From positions 3,903,980 to 3,967,979 of the forward strand of contig NZ_KI912107.1 in assembly GCF_000517085.1 (NCBI RefSeq): a stretch of 64,000 nt of DNA, given 5' to 3'. Positions 1 through 6,822 of this stretch are shown here, piece by piece (positions within the stretch are counted from its first letter, which is position 1; each line of letters begins with the position of its first letter). The stretch comes from Saccharicrinis fermentans DSM 9555 = JCM 21142. GTDB lineage: Bacteria > Bacteroidota > Bacteroidia > Bacteroidales > Marinilabiliaceae. A program made the position numbers and the translations under genes. The notes under the pieces were generated by a model, which was given only the letters and a program-made list of their open reading frames with translations, did no database searches and had not been told where the DNA came from.

Positions 1-66
1 CATCTCGTCACGTTCCTGGAGAAGCTCCTGAATTAACACATCTTTATTGCTTGAAAAATCGCTCAT
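1..66 (-). CDS. tnpC: IS66 transposase TnpC, N-terminal fragment (cut by window edge)
   Basis: On the minus strand an ATG at 66 opens a frame reading MSDFSSNKDVLIQELLQERD and running off the window. The position downstream of tnpB and the Gln/Glu-rich helical start fit the N-terminus of the large IS66 DDE transposase. Only 22 residues are visible, so the call rests mainly on gene order. Confidence 0.65.
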   Translation of the reverse strand, partial: MSDFSSNKDVLIQELLQERDEM

Positions 67-160
67 TTATCACTGCTTGATTACGAGCTTAAAGATAGTA
101 AAATCAAGGCTTATAGCCAATTTTATCAATCTAAAAATCCTAAAAAATCGCTTCTTTTTG

Positions 161-496
161 TCACCTCTTTAAGAGCCTTTTTTTAGGCTTCACATTCTTT
201 ACAATCAACATTAAATCGTGCCAACTTATAATGTGAGATGTGAGGCTTTCATCAAATGCAGGAAGTTTGAAAACACCACTATCGAGCTTCTTATGGTAAA
301 TTACCAACCCGCCGTGTTCTAGATGAAGTATTTTCATGGTGGTCAGCCTACGGTTAACAAATATAAAAACTTCACCGTCCTGAACATTACGCTTCATCAA
401 GGAGCTTACAATGCCGCTGAGTGTGTAAAAGCTTTTACGCATATCCACTGGTGCCGGATATAGAAAGTATTTAAGTTTATCGTGTAAATGAAACAT
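161..496 (-). CDS. tnpB: IS66 accessory protein TnpB (Orf2)
   Basis: A 111-residue protein with the IS66 Orf2 signature: an N-terminal LYPAPVDMRKSFYTLSGIV stretch (residues 12-30), then GEVFIFVNRRLTTMKILHLE (about 41-60) and a central HGGLVIYHKKLDSGVF. The family accompanies TnpC in transposition; its biochemical role is not well defined. The length is normal. The gene starts 5 bp after the tnpA-like stop and is followed by a 94-bp gap before tnpC. It appears intact. Confidence 0.9.
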   Translation of the reverse strand: MFHLHDKLKYFLYPAPVDMRKSFYTLSGIVSSLMKRNVQDGEVFIFVNRRLTTMKILHLEHGGLVIYHKKLDSGVFKLPAFDESLTSHIISWHDLMLIVKNVKPKKRLLKR

Positions 497-501
497 CAGA
501 C

Positions 502-852
502 TTAATCAAATAAGTGAACAATTGTTTTTAATACTTGCGTGTTTATATTATCCCTTAGTAGCATCTTGGTGCCATTGGGAAATACGAATTCAATGGGAGC
601 ATCATTATTTAAAGTAGGCTTACTCTTGATGATAGATGGACTCGATTGGTTATTCGTCGTTAACGGATTACTGTCAAATTCTAGTGGAACAAAGCTATCT
701 GGCTCATGTGCTAATGCCTCTTCCAATTTATTTCGCCAATAGTAAAAAGTGGAAGGAGCCAAATCTTGGTTGGTACAGAAATCTTTTATGTTCAAACCTG
801 ATTCCTGGTAATCCTTATACAAACGCTTAAATGTTGTTAATGTCATTCTCAT
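502..852 (-). CDS. tnpA: IS66 TnpA-like helix-turn-helix protein
   Basis: A 116-residue protein whose first half is a helix-turn-helix of the transposase-associated type (FKRLYKDYQESGLNIKDFC, then APSTFYYWRNKL at about 32-43). The C-terminal half carries an FPNGTKMLLRDN segment typical of IS66 TnpA proteins. It is the first gene of the IS66 operon, with tnpB 5 bp downstream. It probably binds the element ends. Intact. Confidence 0.8.
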   Translation of the reverse strand: MRMTLTTFKRLYKDYQESGLNIKDFCTNQDLAPSTFYYWRNKLEEALAHEPDSFVPLEFDSNPLTTNNQSSPSIIKSKPTLNNDAPIEFVFPNGTKMLLRDNINTQVLKTIVHLFD

Positions 853-935
853 TTTTTGCCATCAAAGAAACAGCGCTAGTATGAAGGTCGCAATATGTGA
901 AAGACCGAAGACTTACTATATAATTGACTATTCTT

Positions 936-961
936 AATTCGCGAATCGCGAATCGCGAATT
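936..961. repeat. Three tandem TCGCGAA heptamers, possible operator
   Basis: TCGCGAA occurs three times head to tail at 939, 946 and 953, flanked by AAT and TT. Each copy contains the palindrome TCGCGA. The block ends 13 bp before the ATG of the HTH gene at 975. Position and symmetry suggest an autoregulatory operator. A chance or slippage repeat is the alternative. Confidence 0.45.
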
Positions 962-974
962 GAAAACAAGTGAT

Positions 975-1496
975 ATGAAGAAACATAATGGGATGCGCCC
1001 CCAAGATATAGTTGTTTTATTGAAAATTATTGCACTTAAGCACGATGATTGGTATAATTCTGATTTAGCACAATCATTAAAAATCAGTCCATCTGAAATA
1101 TCGGAAGTTTTGAATAGATGCAAAATTGCAGGATTAATAGACACAAAAAAACGTAAGGTTAATATTAATTCCTTTATGGAATTTTTAATCTACGGATTAA
1201 GATATGTGTTCCCTACTCAACCAGGTGCTATAGTAAAAGGAATTCCTACAGCGCATTCGGCATCACCGATTAAGGAGCATATTTCAAGTGGTTCAGATAT
1301 TTATGTTTGGTCAAGTGCCAAAGGAACTCATCGTGGACAATCAATAGAACCTCTTTTTAAATCAATTCCTCAGATAGTACAAGATGACATATTATTCTAT
1401 GAATTACTGGCTATTGTTGACACAATAAGGGTTGGACGAGTTAGAGAAATAAACATAGCTAAAACAGAACTTGAAAAACGATTAAAGCATGGCTAG
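975..1496 (+). CDS. HTH protein paired with an AbiEii-like nucleotidyltransferase
   Basis: A 173-residue protein starting at the ATG at 975. A longer frame from 924 exists but would run through the TCGCGAA repeats, so 975 is preferred. Residues about 10-65 form a winged helix-turn-helix (MRPQDIVVLLKIIAL, then SDLAQSLKISPSEISEVLNRCKIAGLI). The rest has no domain I can name. The stop overlaps the next gene by 8 bp (1489-1496), so the two were co-translated. Pairing of a DNA-binding protein with a nucleotidyltransferase resembles AbiE-like and MNT-type antitoxin/toxin cassettes. Function in this pair is inferred from arrangement only. Confidence 0.6.
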   Translation: MKKHNGMRPQDIVVLLKIIALKHDDWYNSDLAQSLKISPSEISEVLNRCKIAGLIDTKKRKVNINSFMEFLIYGLRYVFPTQPGAIVKGIPTAHSASPIKEHISSGSDIYVWSSAKGTHRGQSIEPLFKSIPQIVQDDILFYELLAIVDTIRVGRVREINIAKTELEKRLKHG

Positions 1497-1717
1497 TACA
1501 AATATTGAAATGCTACAAACAGTGGCAACTGGTTTGAGAGGTTTGAAAGATGATATGGTATTTGTAGGAGGAGCAGTAGCCGAATTGTATGCGAGTAATC
1601 CTGAATTATCAGATATTAGACCAACGCTTGATGTGGATTGCGTAATTGAATTGCGTTCTAAAACAGCTCATATTAAGCTGGAAGAAGACTTGAGAGCTTT
1701 AGGCTTTGCAAATGCAT
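1489..1717 (+). pseudogene. AbiEii-like nucleotidyltransferase, truncated by IS21
   Basis: About 76 native residues remain. They contain a nucleotidyltransferase N-terminus: VFVGGAVAELYAS (about 24-36) followed by TLDVDCVIEL (about 46-55), which matches the GG...DxD pattern of the AbiEii/AbiGii fold. Reading continues to a stop at 1833, but residues after about 76 (SGSIRTPILKTSG and onward) are translated from the IS21 terminal repeats. The C-terminal part of the gene is not found on the other side of the IS. The catalytic protein is therefore presumably inactive and its HTH partner orphaned. Confidence 0.7.
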
Positions 1718-1874
1718 ATTCTGGAAGTATTCGGACACCCATTCTGAAAACATCCGGACAGGCATTCCGGAATTATTCGGACACTCATTCTGGAAACATT
1801 CGGACAGTCGTTCCGGAAACATCCGGACATTGATTTAGGTCTGTTTATCTTGCTTTTCCAAAAAAAGGAAAGCG

Positions 1875-3416
1875 ATGAAAAAAACAGACATGAAAAAAGT
1901 ACGCGAATTATTACATCTAGTTATTGGGCAAGGCCATAGTTCACGTCAGGCAGCCAAGATTGCCGGCATGAGCAAGAGCAGCGCCAGCGAGTATGTCAGC
2001 GGCTTCAAAACGAGCGGGATAGAACTGGATAAAATGTCGAAGCTGACCGACAGTGAATTACTATGGGCCATAACCGGACCCAACGGAAAGCAGGCAAACG
2101 AACGTTATGCCCATTTGATTTCCCTCTTCGGATATATAGAAAAAGAACTCTTACGTCCGGGTGTTACTCTACAGCTTCTGTGGCAGGAGCTTTTTGCAGC
2201 ACGTGAGAAATCGTACAGTTACTCCCAATTTTGTTTCCATTATCAACAATGGGCCAAGAAGCAGAAAGTGGGGATGCACATGGAACACAAGGCAGGCGAC
2301 AAACTATATGTCGATTTTACCGGGGTAAAGCAGAGGATTATAGATGCCGCAACTGGTGAAATTAGGGAGGCAGAGGTCTTTGTTGGTGTTCTGGGCAGCA
2401 GCCAAAAAGCTTACATAGAAGCCGTCGAGAGTCAGAAAAAGGCGGATTGGATAAAGGTCAACGAGAATGCATTGCGGTTCTTTCGGGGCGTTCCGCGCTG
2501 CATCGTGCCCGACTGTCTCAAGTCGGCAGTTGTGAAGGCCGATCGGTACGAGCCTCAGATTAATGCGACCTACAAAGACTTTGGCGACTATTACAGCACG
2601 GTTATCTTGCCTGCCAGGGCCTTGCACCCCAAGGACAAATCCTTGGCCGAGAACTTTGTAAAAACAGCATATACCCGAATTTTTGCACCCTTACGCAACG
2701 TACCGTTCTTTTCGCTGGAAGAGTGCAACCATGCCATGTGGGAAGAGCTTGATAAGCACAACGGGATGCCTTTTCAGGGCAAGGACTACTCCCGCGAGTA
2801 TTTGTTCGATACTGTTGAAAAGGAGGAGCTGCAGCCCTTGCCCGTGTCGTTTTACGACCTGCGTGCTTTTGCCATTGTCAAAGTGCAATACAACCACCAT
2901 GTATACCTGAGGGAAGATCGTCACTATTATAGCGTGCCCTTCCAGTTGACGGGGAAAAAAGTACAACTCAGTTACAACAGCCGTGTGGTGGAGGTAAGCT
3001 ATAACAACGTACGTGTGGCCATACACCAACGTAACCCGCACCGTTACGGGTATACCACAGACGGGGAACATAGGCCATCCCAACACAAATTCGTGTCGGA
3101 ATGGGATGCCGACCGTTTTATCCGCTGGGCTGCCAAGGTATCACCCCAAACGGAATCCTTCATCAAGGAACTAATAGAAAGCAAAGCACACCCAGAACAG
3201 GCCTTCTCAGCATGTATGGGCATACTATCGGAAAGTAAGAAACACGCACCCGAAGATTTTGGAAGGGCATGCAAAAAGGCTCTGGAGATGAAAGTTTACA
3301 CCTGCAAATTTATCCGCAACACACTGAAATATAAAACCTTTAACCTTGATGCCGAGGAGGAGATACGAAGAATTATGGATGATAACGAAACCAGAAGACT
3401 GGACATATTAAACTAA
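1875..3416 (+). CDS. istA: IS21 transposase IstA
   Basis: A 513-residue DDE transposase. The N-terminal helix-turn-helix is visible at about residues 16-40 (GQGHSSRQAAKIAGMSKSSASEY). The integrase core begins near LYVDFTG (first Asp) and continues through FFRGVPRCIVPDCLKSAV (second Asp) to HPKDKSLAENFVKTAY (Glu). A C-terminal Mu-type segment (HYYSVPFQLTGKKVQL) follows. The length is normal for IstA. It ends 5 bp before istB. No frameshift is seen, so the element may be active. Confidence 0.95.
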   Translation: MKKTDMKKVRELLHLVIGQGHSSRQAAKIAGMSKSSASEYVSGFKTSGIELDKMSKLTDSELLWAITGPNGKQANERYAHLISLFGYIEKELLRPGVTLQLLWQELFAAREKSYSYSQFCFHYQQWAKKQKVGMHMEHKAGDKLYVDFTGVKQRIIDAATGEIREAEVFVGVLGSSQKAYIEAVESQKKADWIKVNENALRFFRGVPRCIVPDCLKSAVVKADRYEPQINATYKDFGDYYSTVILPARALHPKDKSLAENFVKTAYTRIFAPLRNVPFFSLEECNHAMWEELDKHNGMPFQGKDYSREYLFDTVEKEELQPLPVSFYDLRAFAIVKVQYNHHVYLREDRHYYSVPFQLTGKKVQLSYNSRVVEVSYNNVRVAIHQRNPHRYGYTTDGEHRPSQHKFVSEWDADRFIRWAAKVSPQTESFIKELIESKAHPEQAFSACMGILSESKKHAPEDFGRACKKALEMKVYTCKFIRNTLKYKTFNLDAEEEIRRIMDDNETRRLDILN

Positions 3417-3421
3417 AAAAG

Positions 3422-4153
3422 ATGAACGCACAAACTATTGAAAAAGTAAAGCAAATGAAGTTGTACGGTATAGAAAGAGCGTACAACCAAGTGTTCGAAT
3501 CAGGCAGCAGTCAAGGTCTAACCTTCGACGAACTGCTCGCTATATTAATCGATGCGGAGTATGACGAACGGTACAATAGAAAGCTCGAACGGTATATCAA
3601 AATGGCCAACCTGAAACAAAGCGCATCAATAGATCAGGTTGATTTTAATACCCACAGGAACCTGGACAAAAATCTTTTGGTAAAACTCCAGATGTGCCAA
3701 TGGGTAGAAAAAGGCCGCGACATCCTATTGACGGGACCTACGGGCGTGGGCAAGTCCTTTGTTGCGTGCGCCCTGGGATATCATGCCTGCACCAATGGGA
3801 TGAGTACTCTTTATGTAACGGCCAACAAGCTTTTTGACAAGTTGATGTATGCCAAGGCAGATGGTAGTTACCCCAGAGAAATAAAGAAAATACTTAAATG
3901 TGATTTACTTATTATAGATGATTTTGGCCTCAAAGCTTTGGACACCGGCTCAAGAAATATGTTGCTTGAAATTATTGACGACAGACATAACCTAAAATCA
4001 ACAATGATAACATCTCAAGTTCCTTTAAAACAATGGTTTGAATCGATAGGTGACCCCGTGGTTGCCGATGCAGTAATGGATAGGTTGGTTAACGGGTCAT
4101 ACCGTATCGAAATGCAAGGCGAATCAATGAGAAAAATGATAGCAAAACGTTAA
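3422..4153 (+). CDS. istB: IS21 ATPase helper IstB
   Basis: A 243-residue DnaC-like AAA+ ATPase that assists IstA in target selection. The Walker A motif is LLTGPTGVGKSFVACALG (about 101-118), Walker B is LLIIDDFGL, and the sensor region is TMITSQVPLKQWFESIGDPVVADAVMDRL. Length and motifs are normal. It lies 5 bp downstream of istA, and its stop is about 85 bp from the right end of the element. Confidence 0.95.
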   Translation: MNAQTIEKVKQMKLYGIERAYNQVFESGSSQGLTFDELLAILIDAEYDERYNRKLERYIKMANLKQSASIDQVDFNTHRNLDKNLLVKLQMCQWVEKGRDILLTGPTGVGKSFVACALGYHACTNGMSTLYVTANKLFDKLMYAKADGSYPREIKKILKCDLLIIDDFGLKALDTGSRNMLLEIIDDRHNLKSTMITSQVPLKQWFESIGDPVVADAVMDRLVNGSYRIEMQGESMRKMIAKR

Positions 4154-4237
4154 AAAAATAATACCTATTTTTGAAAAAATCGCAGACCTAAAAAGTGTCC
4201 GGATAAAACCGGAATGGGTGTCCGAATAAAACAGAAT

Positions 4238-4450
4238 GTCCAATCCATCCGTACTCCTAAATATTAAATGCATATGATTACTCATGATACACCAAGCATA
4301 CATCTCCATACCTTTATGTTTCTGACAATAGCCTAAAATTCTCAAGTAAAATATCTTTATACTCGTTTCTGGTAAAAACATCTAAGCACTCTACTACGGC
4401 AAAGCTTACAAAATATACCCCTTCTGGTATATTGAACAAGGCTATACTCT
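4238..4450 (-). pseudogene. Y1 (REP-associated/IS200-like) transposase remnant
   Basis: On the minus strand, two frames together recover the N-terminal half of a Y1-type transposase. IPEGVYFVSFAVVECLDVFTRN and the following EYKDILLENF are in one frame. YCQKHKGMEMYAWCIMSNHM and the following HLIFRSTDGLD are in the next, with the HMH of the HUH motif. The frame changes near 4330-4345, so one indel has occurred. The sequence then ends abruptly at the IS21 right terminus, losing the catalytic Tyr region. It is therefore broken twice. Confidence 0.75.
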
Positions 4451-4552
4451 CAAACAAGAAGCATACAAGTCGTCCCGGAATGGATCTGTGCCAAATTTAT
4501 ATTGTCACAAGCTCATCTGTATCAGAATGTCAGCTATAAATAATTACACAAC

Positions 4553-4735
4553 ATGGCCAATCACCATACCCTTATACCCCAAGTAATGGGCATCAAGAGC
4601 AGCTTTGGGTATGAAAAGCAAAAGATCAGATATCAGTGTATTATCGACAACGTTAGTTTACTTATGAATCAAACAGCAAAAGAACTGAACAATGTTATCG
4701 TCGCAATTGGCCACAAGGTGTCAAAAAAAGCATAG
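4553..4735 (+). pseudogene. Possible transposase fragment, 60 codons
   Basis: A frame of 60 residues begins MANHHTLIPQVMGIKSSFGY and contains LLMNQTAKELNNVIVAIGHK. The pattern resembles the N-proximal part of an ISNCY/IS5-like DDE transposase, but I am not certain of the family. It has no partner domains, lies in a patch of IS debris, and its last 41 bp overlap the 3' end of the gene at 4695 on the other strand. A chance ORF is the alternative. Confidence 0.3.
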
Positions 4736-5636
4736 CACTATCAGGATAGTCAGTTATGATTCCATCAACACCCAGGCTCACAAGCTTTTTCATATCTTCT
4801 ATTTGATTAACAGTCCACGGAATAATGGTGATATTTTTTTCCTTTAGCAAGTGAATATCTTCCTCTGTCAGCAAATTAAAATCAGGACTATAAATAGCTG
4901 GCACAAAGCTCAATCGACTTAAATTACTTTCGGCCTGCCCTTTATACGCCAAAGCGGCCAGTTTATACTCAGGATAATGAGCATGTAAATATTCCAACTG
5001 TCGATAGTCAAAACTCTGTATCACTATACGATCAATAGGAATCAGGTCTTTTACTTCCTCAATTAATAAATCGCAAAAAACCTTTGGTTCGGGATGATAA
5101 AGATTATCCCCATGTGGAAGACTCTTAATTTCAAAATTATAAGATACCTCCACATCATTCTCCTGACAATATGCTTCAGTCATTTCTATTACCTCTTTGA
5201 GTAAGGGCTTGGTGAGTTTTTGTTTCTCTTGGTGAGGAAATTGAGGATTCCCTATACTACCGCAATCATACTTTTGTGTTTCGGCATAAGTATGCTCATA
5301 AATATTGTAACGAATGGAGTCCTCCTCAGGAATGACATTTCCGAGAGAATCCAGACAGATATGACGATTAAACCATGGTTCATGAGAAACCAATAATTTC
5401 CCATCTTTGGTGACTGCCAAATCAAGCTCCAGTGTACTGACTCCAATTTCCAATGCTTTTTTAAATGCAGGCAAGGTATTTTCGGGAGCCAAACCCCTTG
5501 CTCCCCGATGGCCTTGCACATCAAAACAAAGGGTATCCTTCGTCATTTCGGCTTTTACACCAGACTGCATAGATTTTTTTTTATTGCTACAAGAAAACAG
5601 CAATACGAGTCCTAAAATAATTCCTAAAAATTTCAT
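4695..5636 (-). CDS. Glycerophosphodiester phosphodiesterase, lipoprotein
   Basis: A 313-residue GDPD-family enzyme that hydrolyses glycerophosphodiesters to an alcohol and glycerol-3-phosphate. It has a lipoprotein signal (MKFLGIILGLVLLFSC, acylated Cys16), so it is probably membrane-anchored in the periplasm or outer membrane. The TIM-barrel active site is visible: HRGARG (His43), ENT, ELD (Glu70, Asp72) and SHEPW (His85), with a C-terminal GVDGIITDYPDSA motif. The last nine residues (LTPCGQLRR) lie in DNA shared with the putative transposase fragment on the other strand, so the native C-terminus may have been replaced. All catalytic motifs are present. The next gene upstream on the same strand is 107 bp away. 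Confidence 0.9.
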   Translation of the reverse strand: MKFLGIILGLVLLFSCSNKKKSMQSGVKAEMTKDTLCFDVQGHRGARGLAPENTLPAFKKALEIGVSTLELDLAVTKDGKLLVSHEPWFNRHICLDSLGNVIPEEDSIRYNIYEHTYAETQKYDCGSIGNPQFPHQEKQKLTKPLLKEVIEMTEAYCQENDVEVSYNFEIKSLPHGDNLYHPEPKVFCDLLIEEVKDLIPIDRIVIQSFDYRQLEYLHAHYPEYKLAALAYKGQAESNLSRLSFVPAIYSPDFNLLTEEDIHLLKEKNITIIPWTVNQIEDMKKLVSLGVDGIITDYPDSAMLFLTPCGQLRR

Positions 5637-5743
5637 TCGTATAAAGTTTATCTAAGTTATTGGTCGAATGGAACTCACATGACTTAAAGTTTATACATGT
5701 TCTTGTTATGACAAACCATTATGGTCATGCTCGTTTCATTCGT

Positions 5744-6715
5744 CTATTTTTTTATAATTTTTTGATCGATAAATTCTTTTGTTTCTTTATAAACAGTTTG
5801 CCAATCGCGGGAACGCAAATCGCAACCAATCACATGATTCCCTGTTTCCGGGAAAGCCATTTTCATTTTCAAACTATCGGGCGTGCCTAATGCTTCATAC
5901 ATATGAAGCATGGCAGGAACTCCCACCGTTCTATCTTGCTCTTTTTCTGATTTATAATAATAGCCTAAAAAAACAGGACAAGTAACCTCCGAAAATATTT
6001 CGGTGCACATACTATGACGCACTAAATTCATAAGCGTCACATAGCCCTTAAGGTGATAGCTAGTTGACCAGAATTTACCCACTTCCCCGGGTCGTTTTAC
6101 TCTTTGTATGGCACCAAACTTAGTTATCTTAAACAATGCCCTTCCTCCCGGCTTGGTTATCATATCTCCTTTTGAACCCTCAGGAAGACCAATAAATGGC
6201 GAATACAAAATAATTGCTTCCACATCTGGATAAGTGGCTGCTAAGATCAAAGCATGGGTTCCTCCTGTGGATGTGGATACAATAACCACCTTGTCTCCAA
6301 TCAGTTTAGCATACTCCAAAGCCTCCTTCGCCGAAGCAATATAATTTTCTTCGGTAAGGTATTTAAAACCATCCCTTCGGTTTAGACCATGCTCTTTCAG
6401 TCGTGACATATACACATTGGCCTGATAATCTTTAGAGAGCATACTCATTATAGGCTCACCTTCGCGATGCGAAGCTCCAAAACCATGCAAATACAAAAAG
6501 GCAATAGGAGATTTTTTATATGGATAAGTACTACTCCAAATTATTTTAGCTTCGTTCCCCGGCTTTATATCCTCGTGCGAAAGTTCTCGTGTTGTAAGTC
6601 TCTCCTCCAATTGTTGCAATACAGCTCCTTCCTTCTCCAACAACTGTGCTGACAAAGAGACTCCTAGACAAAACAACAATAACAAACTACTAAGAATCTT
6701 TAATCTACATAACAT
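5744..6715 (-). CDS. Exported alpha/beta hydrolase
   Basis: A 323-residue protein with an N-terminal signal sequence (hydrophobic stretch about 6-23, ending SLSA). The fold is recognisable from FLYLHGFGASHREGEP (oxyanion-hole region, about 73-88) and from the nucleophile elbow VSTSTGGTHAL (Ser149), a variant of GxSxG in which the first Gly is Ser. The final His is in ETGNHVIGCD near residue 300. It resembles carboxylesterase/lysophospholipase-like hydrolases. The substrate is unknown. It lies between a GDPD lipoprotein and a TonB receptor on the same strand; a link in phospholipid or ester scavenging is possible but not shown. Confidence 0.8.
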   Translation of the reverse strand: MLCRLKILSSLLLLFCLGVSLSAQLLEKEGAVLQQLEERLTTRELSHEDIKPGNEAKIIWSSTYPYKKSPIAFLYLHGFGASHREGEPIMSMLSKDYQANVYMSRLKEHGLNRRDGFKYLTEENYIASAKEALEYAKLIGDKVVIVSTSTGGTHALILAATYPDVEAIILYSPFIGLPEGSKGDMITKPGGRALFKITKFGAIQRVKRPGEVGKFWSTSYHLKGYVTLMNLVRHSMCTEIFSEVTCPVFLGYYYKSEKEQDRTVGVPAMLHMYEALGTPDSLKMKMAFPETGNHVIGCDLRSRDWQTVYKETKEFIDQKIIKK

Positions 6716-6822
6716 CCTTACTGTTTTTTAATGTCCCCCAAAAGTTAGCTTCTTCAAACATGTGCTAAAACACCTAAGTGCATTAGAAACATCTATTACG
6801 AATATTGAATACCACATCCACA

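Larger units (their letters stand above)
1..916 (-). mobile_element. IS66-family element, one end only
   Basis: The gene order on the minus strand (tnpA-like, tnpB, start of tnpC) is the IS66 layout. The element runs off the left edge of the window. Its visible terminus is probably at 912-916: read on the minus strand it begins GTAAG, the usual start of IS66-type terminal repeats. The flanking DNA is AT-rich (TATATAAT), a plausible 8-bp target duplication, but the second end is not visible so this cannot be confirmed. The element lies directly upstream of the HTH gene at 975. Confidence 0.8.
1718..4237 (+). mobile_element. IS21-family insertion sequence
   Basis: istA and istB are flanked by family-typical multiple terminal repeats. 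The left end has ATYCGGACA at 1729, 1752, 1775, 1798 and 1821, an exact 23-bp period. The right end has the inverted copies at 4196 and 4219, again 23 bp apart. The outermost shared motif is ATTCTG at 1718 and its complement ending at 4237, which I take as approximate ends. No direct repeat flanks these ends (left ...AATGCAT, right GTCCAAT...), and different broken genes lie on the two sides. Confidence 0.88.

Noticed and set aside
827-1144. 105-codon minus-strand frame
   Set aside because: Antisense to the HTH gene and the IS66 end, with no domain.
1729-1829. Five ATYCGGACA repeats at exact 23-bp spacing, CRISPR-like at first sight
   Set aside because: They lie at the IS21 end, units are contiguous without unique spacers, and inverted copies with the same period are at the right end.
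2304-3274. Several long frames antisense to istA
   Set aside because: Shadows of the GC-richer istA coding sequence.
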